Assembly: GCF_002443255.2 (NCBI RefSeq)
Contig: NW_019211457.1
Span: forward strand, 463,303-527,302
Direction of reading: 5' to 3'
From: Varroa destructor
Taxonomy: Eukaryota > Arthropoda > Arachnida > Mesostigmata > Varroidae
Length of the DNA stretch: 64,000 nucleotides
Part shown: positions 49,465-62,546 of the stretch, in pieces
How the letters are laid out: each line of letters opens with the position of its first letter
Position numbering within the stretch: the first letter of the stretch is position 1
Notes under the pieces: model-generated
Database searches by the model: none
Told to the model about the DNA's origin: nothing
The model's input: only the letters and a program-made list of their open reading frames with translations
Program-made: the position numbers and the translations under genes

Positions 49465-52400
49465 GCTATGTTTGTTTACATTTTTGGTGACCAAAGCTGT
49501 TAATGACTGAAAAATAAATAAAAGACAGATCGCATAAGCGCCATGCTCACCTCGCTCATGGAAATCTTCATGTCAAGTTCTCTTTTGCCACTAGGTAGAC
49601 ACGCGAACATTAGTTTTTTTGTGTTTTCAGCGTTTTGTCTGTTCACAGTCAGGGTATTTATTGGACAATTGTTAACCACATATACCACTTAAACCCATAA
49701 AACAACATCTTCTGCTAATATACTGCTAATATTCTTAAATCAAGGATTACTGAACAAATATGTTTCGTTAATTGTAATAGATGCAAATGGGCCTCGCGGC
49801 TGAAAACGCAATAACAAAAACCAGTAAGCACACACACCTTATTGAGGCCACTAAGCAAATTTTAACTTATTATACGGCATTCTGATTTCGCAAGGGCTGA
49901 TTCGCCTTCACTGACGTTCGCTACTTGAACCCCTTAACGGTTATGCGACGCTGATGGGGAGGCGAAAAAGGCGCGCTTTTCGTCTGGAATTTTATTGCAT
50001 TGGAAACGAATCGTTTTATGTAGGCCGTGGTAACTGCCCAAACCGGGATCTCTACGCTTTTTCAAAGCCCACAGGTGAACGCTTGTTTGCGTCATTTCAA
50101 CTCGAGCAGCTGTCTGCTTAAGCAGAAGCCTTTGATATTTTTTTTGTTAAAGGCTATAAAGGAGGTTCGCAGCGCTCTAGAAAAACAGACGAAACTTCGG
50201 GCAAGACCCCAAATCAACTCTGTCAAAACAATAGAACGTTGAGTCGTCACATAGTGTGACAATGTCTTGAATTGAGTATGGTAGATTTTTCCATACCGCA
50301 ATGTTTACAGGTAAACGTAAGGGAATATAGCCAACGACAATACGATGCTTTACAGAAATGCTTCGCAATTTTGAACGAAGACATCGATACGTATGATACG
50401 ATACTTCAGAATGTAATTCCCTTCTATGTTTGCATATAAGTATACTATACTTTAACGTATTCGATTGTTGTACCCTTCGCTCTCTTGGGGCACGAGTCCA
50501 TTGATAATTTAAATATTTTCACCCTAGCCTTTTTAAGCCTAATTTTTATTGCCGATTACTCCGCTGCCATTTGAACATAAACAAATGGGCAAAATGAAGA
50601 ATCTCAAACTGTCAAGAGTCCTCTATCCACTCTAGGTCGTGCTAGAATCTACAACCCAAACAATTAAACTACCTGACTTTGTGGCCATATACTAAGGAAA
50701 TATCTTCTCCAACGTAGAACTATGAAAAAAAAAAGTCACAAAATCGTGCTTCAAAACTGGTCATGTTCATTCAACGTGTCCGAGGCTGTAGCTTGCTACC
50801 AACAGTTCCTTATATCCATTTCATACATGCAGTATCACAATTTATAGCAAGGCCCCTATTTCGGTAATTGCGAGAACGAAACAATAAAGATCAATCGTTT
50901 ACAAGCCCATCCGATTGCGGCAGCACCATTACAAGGGATATAGAGCAAATCTGGATCTTCCATTAGACAGCAAATAGTCGATTGAAGAGAGCCCTAAGCA
51001 CCATTTTATCTGAGTCGGCCGCAAGCAAGGGAGTGAGCTTCCGTCTCGAAGAGTCTATGATAAAGTGCCGATAACAGCCGGCACATAGGCTGTATAGTGT
51101 ACGGACTTTGACTGAGTCGGGTTAAATTAGTAGCACCCGATCGATGCAGAACTATCTCTCGTAGGACACTTTGTGCGTTGTTGTAAGAAGCCGATAAGTA
51201 GTAAAATGCATACATATTCATTAACGATCATTACACAGCCAAGTGTTTAGAGACGGAGCACAGCCAGGTCGAGTATACGCAATAGATCAGTGGCAAATTT
51301 ATCTGAGAAACTCTATTTCGTATTATAGGGTTTTGTAAAACTTTAACCTGACAATTTGGGTAAGCCATTTTCAAATATGGTTGCTGAAACAATGTGGACT
51401 GTGTTCCAGTCCAAATGCGGAAATGATAATGTGGTTTGAAGAAAAGTCCCTTCACTCGGCAAATGTGTAAGTAAAAAAACCCCGAGAGATACGAACCATT
51501 GAAAAAAATGTAGGTAAATTCACCTCCGAGGAGTAGCAAAAGTCACGTGTTAAATGAAAACGTGTGCTTCCGTATTCGTAGAGATGGTCTCCTGACGCAT
51601 TTTTGGTTTCTGTAAGGGCGTTTAAGCATGCGTTCTATAGCAATGCCCCTCGGGTTAGCTTAACATTAGCACACTGCTGACGATGCCTCTGTTCCGCTAG
51701 AGCCGTGTTCTGGGATTACATTGCTTACCGTTCATAGCTTGTAGCTGTCGCAAGGTCGACCCGAATTCAATTGTTCATAGTTCTTCGAATTACACCTGTT
51801 TGTTTCTAGTGAGCGTCGTCATGCAACACCACTTCGGTTAGCTCTCACAGAAGCCAGTCAAGACATCTTACTGAAAATCCACGGCCATAAAGGCATTCCC
51901 CTTGGGACTACTTCGATCATTTCAACGATAGTTACTTCAGGTTCGCTGGAGGACATTTTGTCCGGATTAGTTGTAACGGGCAAGCGAAAATTTTTTTTGC
52001 ATTCTGGCGATTTCATTTCTCTATTCCTACCCGTTTTCCTTCAACCCCCCATCATGGATTCCCAGGAGGTTGAAAGGAGGAGTGTTTAACGCGGCAGAAC
52101 GAAACGATCGCATTGCCGTTGACCCACGAAGATGACGAATAAGTAAAGCAGGCGATGCAGAACGGAACTATGAAAGCGCATGCCTAGGCTACCATCACTG
52201 CTGTCAACGGAGCGTGACTCCGGAAACGCACATCTTCGTGGCAACGTCACGAAGAAAATGATTCTCTGAGTGACTCTGGGTGTGTGTATGTACAAGACTA
52301 CAGAGAGGTATTGGCAAATCGGCCTATACATTTTTGGGGTTGGGCATGCGAAAGACGAATCATGAAAGGGATCATTGGCTAGTCTCGTCCATCGCGGTGG

Positions 52401-52537
52401 TGATGAGATCGGCCTCTGGCCCGGCCCGGCGTCGCTGTAGGTGTCAGTTCTATTGTCACAGGGACATCTACGAGAAGTGCGAAGAGCGAAAGGAGCTTAA
52501 AGCTTCGTAAGGTAAACGTTAGTCGGCAACAGAAGGA

Positions 52538-52648
52538 TCAGAATAGCCGTTGATCTAATCTCTGCGCGTGGGACCGCTGGACCACGCTGTCGAAGGCCTT
52601 GCCGAGTTCCCTCAGCTGTCAGCGATAGACGAAGACCATCTGACATCT
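52538..52648 (-). mobile_element. Decayed LINE-like reverse transcriptase fragment
   Basis: One minus-strand frame reads CQMVFVYR, a stop, then QLRELGKAFDSVVQRS and ends in a stop. The order MxFxxRQL...KAFD(S/T)V is that of reverse-transcriptase motif A and the segment before it in non-LTR elements; the Asp of KAFD is the first catalytic aspartate. About 20 residues normally found between RQL and KAFD are missing, and the stop shows it is dead. The local GC is high. Confidence 0.4.
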
Positions 52649-52668
52649 AGAGAGATCTATTTTGTGAA

Positions 52669-52702
52669 GGTGGTGGTGGTGGACTGGAGCTGGAGCTGGA
52701 GC
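52669..52702. repeat. Short tandem repeats GGT and TGGAGC
   Basis: Five GGT-type units (52669-52682) followed by three TGGAGC units (52685-52702), next to the reverse-transcriptase remnant. Confidence 0.85.
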
Positions 52703-53239
52703 TTGGGAATACGCAGAGAGGTATTCTAAGAAATGTATCGGGCTAGGGTATCGATGAACCGGTAAACCTACGCTGTAATTCCGATAGAGCAAAGCAATAT
52801 GATTAACGCCCCGCCGTCGGTTTCATTTTCGGCGACGGTTAGTGTATCGAAAGCAGACGTAGATACACAATAATAGCTTGCGAGAGTTTCTCAAAGAACA
52901 AGCCCAGGTATAAACTTTCGATATATATCTCTATTGGATGCATCTATCTAGTCTGTGTTTGTTACAAGTTTGGTGAAAACAAACACAATTTACGATTCAT
53001 GTCAGATGCATTGGATCAACGCAGTATAACGCTTGTTAGCCTGTTTGCCATGACAGTTTGTTAGAGCTCTTCTCGTTCGATGTCTGTTAGTTCGAACACT
53101 AAATCTCGTAGGAATAAATATAAAAAAAAAAAAAAACATGCATTCTCATATAGCAGTACGACGTATAGTACTAAAAAAACAATGCGCCTCTATCCGGTTT
53201 TAGAAATAGGTGTTTTATGGCAGACGTAACCACCACAAC

Positions 53240-53310
53240 AGTCGAAATGCCGCGTAGCTACACATTAATTTTAGGCAGTGAGATGGGATCAAGGTTCGAG
53301 TCCGGAAGAC
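53240..53310 (+). repeat. B-box-containing fragment
   Basis: GGTTCGAGTCC at 53293-53303 fits the Pol III B-box consensus exactly. A GTAGCTAC about 40 bases upstream is a poor A-box. Likely a SINE or tRNA relic. Confidence 0.2.
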
Positions 53311-53836
53311 GCCGCAGGCCGTCCAAAATAGCGACGGACACAGCTTTCGAAACATTTCACTATTATATAAGATTATACTAACTATAGTTTTGTAGTCTGT
53401 GAGATAATTAGGATTTTTATCAAGTAGGTTTTTTGTCCACGTTTGCACCAACCGTAAAAAACCAGAGAGAAGGCACTTAAACACGTTACACGAGCATAAC
53501 AAGCCTTAACTAATCGATCAGTCAGTGGTATACATTACGATCATATGACGTTTGCTGAAGATTTTGTTCTACCGTTCAATTTTAACGTGCACTGGTAAAA
53601 CACAATTGTAATAGTAAATAGTCTGTCTTCTATGTGAAATAATAACAATGTGACGCATAAATTTTAGCAGATTTATAGAATTTTTAAACATAGATTAATA
53701 ACATCGATAACGATCTATTTTGCCCACGGCTGACGATATTGTATTGAGCTGCTACTGTTTCGATTGATATCATTGTCATATATACTATAGATCCCATAGT
53801 TGAATCGCGTCCCTTATAACTAAGTATTGCGATCGC

Positions 53837-53859
53837 TTTTTTTTTTTTTTTTTTTTTTT
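53837..53859. repeat. T homopolymer (23)
   Basis: Twenty-three consecutive T. It could be the A-tail of a minus-strand retrocopy, but no body or clear target-site duplication was seen. Confidence 0.9.
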
Positions 53860-55124
53860 AGCGATATTTTGTCTGCGCGCGGCAGCCAATCGAGTCTTCG
53901 AAGTGGCCATGTCACTTAGATTGCCGCACGGTTTTCTTTTGTATCACTACTATCCAATAGATTTAGTTCATTCATGAACATTAGATAGATGTATACGTAC
54001 ATGTTAAGTTGCCTCTACAAAGCATATTATTCAGTGACATTACCATTAGATATTCCATCTATTTCCGTAAAGTAGAAGATAGAAATATTTACAAGAATAA
54101 GTTGAATTATAATACATATTATAGTAGTCAACGCGCGCCATAGTTCACCGACGACAAACGAAGCTGCTTGCCCTTCGACAGTCAACGATTATACCGTCGT
54201 CACACTAGGAGCTATCGTCGAATAAACCCAGACGACCAAACCCCATCACGTGTCCAATCCGAGTATATATACAATAGCAAACGAACGGCAGATGATGTCC
54301 AGCACAGTTGTAGATAAGGCTTCGAGTAAGTGGGGGCAACTAACCCTGTAATAGCTGCGGAACGAATTCTAGCTTTATTTATTTATTAATAGACATCATA
54401 GTGAATTGAATATCATAATCTGTGGGCATAAACATATATGTATATATAAAGCATACAGAAAAATGCTATGCCACAAGTAGAATGCTAATATCCGATGTTT
54501 TTGCTATAAACTTACGGCTTTGTCTTTTGACAAGTCTTCTGCAAACATACACTAAAACGAGCCATAGCATCTAGCCTATTCTGGATGCATTACGAAACGT
54601 TTTTCTGTTCATCATTAGGACCAATATCTGAACCAGCACCTGTAATACATATTCGTATTGGAAGTTAAACTGAACGCATGCACCAGGAGACAGACCTTCC
54701 AGTCACTCCTGCAATCTTCCGATTTAAAAAACGCTACTGCGCGCTGGTTTGATGCCGCTACTGGATGGCGGATAGATTTATAAGAATACATCACCTTGTA
54801 CTCTTGGCCATTAACCTTTTTTCGGAATTTGAATTTCCGGGGTATGGCCGATGTTTGAAGTTTCCTTACCCCCCGTCCGAATCAAGGCTGACAACAACGA
54901 CAAACTTCATTGCCTTCTTTTGAAGTCGAAGAAACGAACGACCTGCTGCTATAATGCGAATCATGCTGCTGTTTACGACTATTTGAAACTCACGGGCGTT
55001 CCATTGAGGGACACGAAGTAGTCTAAGGAACGAAATGGTCCAACGGAACTCAAGAGACAATATCAGTCCCGTTTATGTTGTGACCTTTAACTTAAAAGCT
55101 CGCTTGATTACTAGACAGTTTAGC

Positions 55125-55268
55125 TTAACTTAGGCTATCGCTAACGCCAAACTCGTTCTTCGGCGGTACGTTGAATACGACGACGCGAATGTCCCCGCAG
55201 ACAACGTCGGTTGGTATTAATGCCTGGCGTCCAAAAACCATAGCGAAGAACGGCCGACCCTGGGGGCA
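55125..55268 (-). mobile_element. Gypsy-type LTR retrotransposon integrase fragment
   Basis: Forty-seven codons between stops include GRPFFAMVFGRQALIPTDVV. The pattern TGxxPFxxxFGRxxxxPxD is the conserved end of the integrase core in Gypsy-type elements. The segment is cut at both ends by stops and no LTR was seen, so it is a relic. It sits in a GC-richer island (55125-55450). Confidence 0.6.
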
Positions 55269-57849
55269 TCAAGCTTATTTGTGATTAACCGTATCGCTTT
55301 TAAAGCAGTATGTTCATCTGTAGAAAGGCTCCGACCCTGTATCGGGGTGCGTGCATGTTAGGCGCTCGTGCTAGTCTACGTGCACCATCTGTTTTACGGC
55401 AGGCGTCAGAGCCTCACCGCTGCCGTACCTAACCTTCGACGCCGGAACCATCTGAGCCGTTAAGCTATCATTTTTACTATGTATGTAACATTTATTCATT
55501 AAAAATATGTTTATACAGCAAACTATGTAATTTAATATAACTTGTTATAAAATTTGATACTGTATGTATGTTATTGAGTGACACAACCCATTTCATTAAC
55601 AAGCAAATATCAACCATTAAGGCAAGAGATGACTGCATCACTTCGATATTTGACTGTCTCTTCGGGCTCTCTGACTATTCACTATAATAATGAGTTTATA
55701 TGGCAAATATAGAGCGCACTGACGAACTTGTGTCACTAACAGAAACCTTTAGAAGTTATTCATTCGCGCTGTTAGAAATAATTTAATTGGAATATAACGA
55801 ATGTATACGGAATAAATTAGGTCGTCAATGAATGGACCTATAATCTTGGTATACTCTAAGTGAGCCCTAATGCATCATCAACCGCTTTCATATCACCATT
55901 ACATAACAACGTAAGAGTTTCGGAGAAATGCACCTTTCCTTCTGTCACATCGCCATCACCCGTCTCTGTGCAGTTCCACTGCTTATAAAATTGGGCAACC
56001 AGCTAAGGAAGCACCAGTAACCATCTTACCGACGCACCTATTCAAGAAATGAATACTTTGATTCAGGAAAATAACGCCATTATCGGCTCACCAGAGCGAA
56101 GCTGGTAAACCCGATCCAACGCGTCAGTTTTTTGCTTGCTTATCTATCTACTGTTACTAATAGTACTGCCGCTTGGATATTAGTTGCCGCGTCCGCCCGT
56201 ACCGCATCAATAACTTTTCTCAAACGTCGCTGAATTCGGGGAAGGCCGGAACCCCATGGCTCTCTCGTTAAATCTCTGCCAAACCTTTCCCCCTGACGCG
56301 GCCCCAAGGCCGTTCCTCCCCGGAACTGCTAACTCCTCGAATATATGCAATCAGCCAATTTGCATATGATAGATTAGACTCGGCAGAAATTGAAAGCATA
56401 GAGCTTTACGTACGGACACTTTGGGATGTCTTTCTCCAATCGCGTGTACGTGTATCGTGCGTGGACAATAGAGTTGACAGAAGACTATGTGTTGAAGTCT
56501 AGCAAAAGACGTTCTAGTACACATAGGAAGAGCGCGTACACATAGAGAGGCAACGTCGCTGTTGTTGCTGGCACTAAATAGAGGAGCTGTCTGAAACGGA
56601 AATGGTGTGATCGTGGTAGCAGATGGCATCTACAAAAGCGAGCATCGTTGGTCCATACGGACAAAAGAAATCAACACGAATAGATGTTGCTGAGAAGATT
56701 CCTTCATTACGTCCACAAATTTTTTCAGGTATTTATAGTAGATTTGCCATGTTTGTATATTATTACCGGAAGTATACTAACTCGCTCTTGTCGACAGCAG
56801 ACATGGATAAAACGAGATCTTATTAGAAATTCAATGGTAAATACTTAGCAAGGACTTTCCTTGTTTATGATGTATGCGAAATGTTACTATTAGCTTGAGC
56901 TCACTATGCTTAGCACTCGTCATGTAGCAAATATGGTTCCAACATGACCAACAATAGGGCGTTGGGAATTGAGTCCGGCCAGAAGCCGAAGAGTGAGAAT
57001 CGAAGCCGATCTTCGAAGAGTTCACACTTTTGTTCAGGTTTATTACAGTGACTATGACGTCGTCTGAGTTGATAAACATAAACAGAAGCAAAGTTGACAT
57101 AGTATACATTATTGATATTTGACAGATTGAATTGTCCAGAATCGAGAAGCTTCATCAAACAGCCGAAACAATCTAAATCACAATGGTTTATGTAGATCGA
57201 ACGAAAGATGTCAAACGAACCAGAAACATATAGGTACCGTAAATACTACACCAATTCTTACATCATCCTTACTAGGATGCTGTTTTTCAACCGCGTGAAA
57301 ATCTCGCCACTTTTAAAGGGCAACGAAGTTAAAAAAACTGTCTTAATGTTTTTCTATACCAAGCCCAATGGATCATATAAAATCCGCGATTTTCGTGCAT
57401 TGTCTTATTCTCCCGGTTTGTCGTTTATCAATGGCCAAGTTCTATCATTATAAAACTAATTATTTGCTTTATAAGCCTGAAATCACTATTTTGTGTCAGT
57501 CAGAGCTGTTTGTCTTAGATTCGAAGCTTGTAATGGGTATACCGGTTTTCAAAATGCCGTATTATCAGCACTTCATAAGTAAAGACCCTGCGAATATAAG
57601 AGATTAACGTAAAATTGATATAGAATTTTAAAAAATACGATCGAAATTAATTCAAAGGAAAACATTGCAACAAAACAAAGAAAAATTGAAGAAGCATGAT
57701 TTTGGGATAATTGTATGTAATTTGTCGTTTGGCTGACGAAAATATAGTGCCATCCTATTGTAACACCCGCATGTTTTGAGTCTTCAGCCCCATACTGCCA
57801 TTGAGCACTGTTTCAAACGGCTGGCATCTCTCAACACAAAACGAACCTA

Positions 57850-57925
57850 CCCCTGGTTTCGAACCTAGACCATCCCACATATATTTCATGCTAGCAGACG
57901 GTCTCTAGCACATAGGGTATTAGCG
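57850..57925 (-). repeat. B-box-containing fragment
   Basis: On the minus strand GGTTCGAAACC fits the B-box consensus exactly. It is preceded about 35 bases earlier by CTGCTAGCATG and, before that, GAGACCG. The fragment near 16270 has the same GAGACCG and TAGC order, so the two may belong to one SINE family. Confidence 0.3.
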
Positions 57926-58658
57926 AACGGCAGGCTGAAAGAGCCAATCAGGTAAAAATCTATTCGTAGGCGACATCCTTGATACCACTGTTTTATAGTA
58001 AGGTCTATAAAATCTATGAAATTTAGCATTGTTATCTCATTACTCTGCTGTTAATTTGCTAAGCCAATTGTTATCCTTTTTGCGCCAATCGGAACGTCTT
58101 TACGTCAATACTCCCGCGGTCGGTAATAACGCAACCTATGACAAGGCTTCTCTAATGGATACTAATTAAATATTAATAAATACTATCTAACCTAGTCCAA
58201 CCTGCATATTGCATGATAAGCTGATTGGAAAAATTATCCTTGACCCAGCTGAAACTCTTCTACCCAAAAATTTGACCAATCTACAGATACATTGATACAG
58301 GGTTTACGTTGTATATTAGACAGTGACGTATACGACAGTTTACTTCTGTGGCAGAGACTCGTGGGGCAAGCTAAAATAGATCTAACGTGACTACAATGTC
58401 TTTATAAAATTCTTATCTCCTGGAGCTGATCGTAATGCCCAGAAGTAGTAAAATAAAATCTTGACCCCATCCCAAACAGCGCTGTTGATACGTAATGGGG
58501 CCTGTCGGGCAACTAACAAACTTTTCGTCACAATCTAGGTCACCGACTGAATGACACTAACAGATACTATCGCCTATCTTCTCCTATTGAATCGGGAGTT
58601 TGTTCAGTAATTAGTGACAATGCACGCTCAAATTAAGTCAGCATATCTGGTACGTATG

Positions 58659-58672
58659 TATATATATATATT
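58659..58672. repeat. (TA)n microsatellite
   Basis: A short TA run. Confidence 0.9.
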
Positions 58673-61382
58673 TGATCGTGGAAACATATTGACAGTAAGA
58701 CAAATATTTTTATATATATTTCACATAATATTGCTGAACTAGATATGCGCCATCTTAGCTGATAACATCATAATAATCCCATCATTGTGGAACTTCTTGG
58801 ACACAGGCTGTACAGCGGACGCATTTAAATTTCCCATCGAACTTCTCTCAATTCCTCCTGGGTAGCTAGCATGTATGTGGTGTGGCATCGTCTTCAAGGA
58901 GGATTACGTTATTTTTGACAGTTTTCTTCCTGTTATTTTTCTAATTGTTGAGAGTAGAGGTCCGAATGAATAGTTTTGCCAGATGGCAGCAGCTCATAAT
59001 ACCGAGTTTCTTTCGCATAGCATCACTTTCTTTGGCGCCAGGCAGGGTTTTGCCCCGGATTGTGGAGCTTTCCTTCGCTTGGACGATAATTTTTTACACA
59101 TTATTGTTACATATGATCTACTTTTAATCACATATAATCAACCGCTTTGAGCAACGGCTGGAATTTGTCGCGTTTCCGTGGAGCATCGCAGATAAAGCAC
59201 GATCGAGGAAAATTTCTCTGCGTTCGTTAGAAAAACGAAGAAGTTCGTGCGGTACCCAGACGTCGAACTTCTTTTTTTTCCAACCTAGCTAACTTTCTTT
59301 AAATAACCCGAAATCGTTCGCTAGTAAATGTCTAGTTTGTTGGAAATGTGACGGACTTACTCTCGCTTACTCTCTTACTTAACCTCGCTTAACTTTTTGT
59401 ATGATTTTTTTAATGTTTTTCGTAACTGATTTGTCTCAGTCGCATCGAAATTCTTCAAACGAAAATGAGAAAATATCTTAAAGCCATTTACCGATAACGA
59501 GTCGAGTTGATAACCCATAAGAGAAATGTTATAAACCTGGGCAGTATTTGTATCTTCATCGTAACACATTTAGTTTATTTTTAAAATGCTCTGTTGTAAG
59601 AAGTAAAGATATTCCAACAGTTCTAGCACATCCCCCACTGTTGCTACTCTTGTTTGACTAGCTAGGAAGACGGCTAATATTTTTTTGACAACTCGCAAAT
59701 TCTACGCAATGAACGTTGGTTAATTCTGAAACACAATTGTTCCCTTCATTGAGAGCTGGCCCGTCCTTTAGCTACAACGTATTTCTCGGAGTATTTCTCG
59801 GGCGTCCCCAGTTCGGCGAACGGTTTGACTGTTCTCTCATCTTTGCCCACTACCACGTCTGATACTGCTAAGTTCCAATTTTTAAACGATGCCAGCGCCA
59901 ACCCGACGCGATTGGTCATATTTTCAGAACTATCCAATTAGGCCAAGCGTCAATACTTTTTCTATCTGTAGTATTAAGTCAAATGGGAACAACTCCCAGT
60001 CTTAAGAACAGTCGCCTTTATACAGCGTCCTTTTTCATACTAATTATTTCGAGACGATTATTTCAAGGATATTATTTTGGTAACTGCGACCTTCAACGTA
60101 AAGCAAAATAGATATGATAAGCTATTGTAAGGTGAAAGTTTAATAAGTTGTAACAACTCGATATGTGTTCCTCCATAACTAGTCCAATGGGACAAAATGT
60201 CTTTTCCGCTAAGGGGGTTCCATCAAAAGTGCCGTTTGTCCATAGCTTTTATATTTGGAAAACAAGGGGTTAGCCAAACATCGCGCCGGGTTAGTTCGTA
60301 TCTAATAGTTTGCTTAGTAGCTTCCTTCTGCAGCCAAAAAAAGTAAACAATAAATAGCTGTTAGTCTTGGCATAAAAATTCATTCATATCTTGATAGTCA
60401 CCAACCAATGGTCTAGGCCTTTATGATTTGGTGGCAGCGGTGGAAATCTGTCTTTTTGGATAAGACCAGACAACCGGTCAAGCATGGAACAGGGAAATTA
60501 CATTCTAAGAAAAAAAATGGCGCTGGTCCAAAAAAGCTCCTTCAGATTGTGAAAAGGCGAGCAAGCAATGCGGATTTGTGGGCTGCTGTATTACTACTAT
60601 ATATGTATGTATGTATAAAGGTCGCACCAGGAATTTGTGCCGCGACCGATGCCCCTATGTTTGTCATTAAGACTATTGGAGATTCACCAACAGTTGTTAA
60701 CGGCCACTACGAAACTCCTGTGTGATCGTAAGATTTTTTGACTCTATTTCAATAACTTGGAGCTAACGTCTGCCGGATCGTCGAGATGCGGCGATGAAAT
60801 AGTTCTATCTCACAACGATTGGAGTGTGGGACATCCTAGCTTCAAAATAACTTGGCCATGCAGCAGCCCGGTTCAGCTGCTGTTGTTGGAATTGCGCACT
60901 CAGCCCGCTATCCGACATATTTTATTTTGAAATAGATAAACTCAATCAAATAAAACAACAAAACCCATAATAAATATTAGAACTATTTGTCGTTTCTGTA
61001 AAAGATAACGGCATTCCGCGTTGGCAAGCATTTGCCAAACGAGCGATTACCATTTGATACACATCCATGGTTAAGCTTCACCGTACAATAACGGTAAAAT
61101 AGGATGATCTAGTTTTTAAAATGCAACATTCGACTTGTCATACCCACCTTATTTGGCAGCGATGGTATACGTTACAGAGGTTTTTATTACGTTAGCATAA
61201 ATTTTAATCTTGCCACATGTCGTTCGTGCGATAGCGTTTTTCGGCAAGCTAAATCCCTACACAGTAGTCGTCCTAGCCATTCCTAGGTTCGTCCGTGCAT
61301 TTAATTGAATATAACTTGAACGTATTTCATCAATTAAGTTAAATTATTAAGCAGGAAGGGAAACCCTCGTCTCGAAAGAAAA

Positions 61383-61416
61383 GGTTCAAGCTAATGTGCC
61401 ACATTAGCTTGGAACC
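61383..61416. repeat. Inverted repeat with 11+5-bp stem
   Basis: AAGCTAATGTG pairs exactly with CACATTAGCTT around a single C. Beyond a one-base bulge, GGTTC pairs with GAACC. Confidence 0.93.
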
Positions 61417-62490
61417 ACAAAGGAAATTATTAAAAACCGAGAACTTGAACATTTCGAATGGCAAGATCCTTTGGAGCAATTGGTGAGAAACTTCCAACAT
61501 ACAGGAACGTAATAGTCCTGACCCTAACGTAGCTGATATTATCGGATATCATTGTAGACGGCTGAGAAGAGTAATCTAGATCCGAAAACGTAACGGGTAG
61601 TCTACCCGTGATTGATCATATTGAAAGGGCTAGAGTAACGTACTTTTTATGTATTGCCTTAGGCTGCAAGGCAGAAGCGATGCTTACAAAGATATCCGAA
61701 AGAGAAGCAGGAAGTTCTGGAAGGAGTACGTCGTCCGGTTTACATTCACACGGTCTGTGGAAATATTCAATGGATCATAAGACACGATTTGCTAAGTTAT
61801 GACACTGCGTAGTTCCGGTTGGGAGCGACCTAAGACATAAGCGACATAAGAGAAGGCGAACAAAGCTGTTGTAAAAACTAATATTCTATAAACTATTACT
61901 CGTTGAAGGCGTCTAAACAGGCCAAGAATTTGTACGAAGTGGAAAATTGTCGTACAAATGTTTGGTAAATAAATGAAGAAGGCAATTAGGAGCATCGGAT
62001 ATCTTTTTAACAGCGGAATTGAAAGCTTTGGCTGTGGAAATACGTAGCACAACCATACGTGAAACCTCAAGTACTTCAACATCATCCAGTAGTAGGCTAG
62101 AGGTCATCACCGAAAGAAAATGTTATTGTGATATTAAACAGAAACAACAATAATCATAATAATGGCATCGGTCGTATTATAACTAAACAGAAGCAGGTAG
62201 ATCATACCTTTCCTATATCATCTGTTACACAAATAGCAATACCAAATTTTACTACATTCATTCATAACGCTAGGCACGCATTGCGGAGATGCGCATACAA
62301 ACGTATGCATCACGTGCAGATATTAAAACTGCTGCTTTCAATCAGCTCGTATTATATGAGCACATTTCCCACAACAGATTAGGTTAACCAAATGAGACGT
62401 GCATATTATTTGTGCATACTGGAACAAACTCGGATAGGGTTAAACCAGTGAACCAATGTAAACGAGGCACCCTTCTTTTGAAAGACGTGG

Positions 62491-62493
<3 letters not shown>

Positions 62494-62544
<51 letters not shown>
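62494..62544. repeat. Long (TA)n microsatellite
   Basis: A pure TA run of 51 bp, the longest in the window. It makes the Tyr-Ile repeats seen in both translated strands, so frames across it are not genes. Confidence 0.97.

Positions 62545-62546
<2 letters not shown>

Larger units (their letters stand above)
36356..52537. other. No gene recognised in this long stretch
   Basis: Open frames at 37664-38096 overlap in three frames without any known domain. A retroelement-like peptide at 39541-39642, an acidic open frame at 45919-46200 and the repeats are noted separately. Otherwise I see nothing I can support. Confidence 0.45.
52703..55124. other. No gene recognised
   Basis: Contains a B-box match and a T23 run (listed separately). 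A minus-strand frame at 54866-55060 lies just beyond the integrase remnant and may belong to the same decayed element. Confidence 0.45.
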
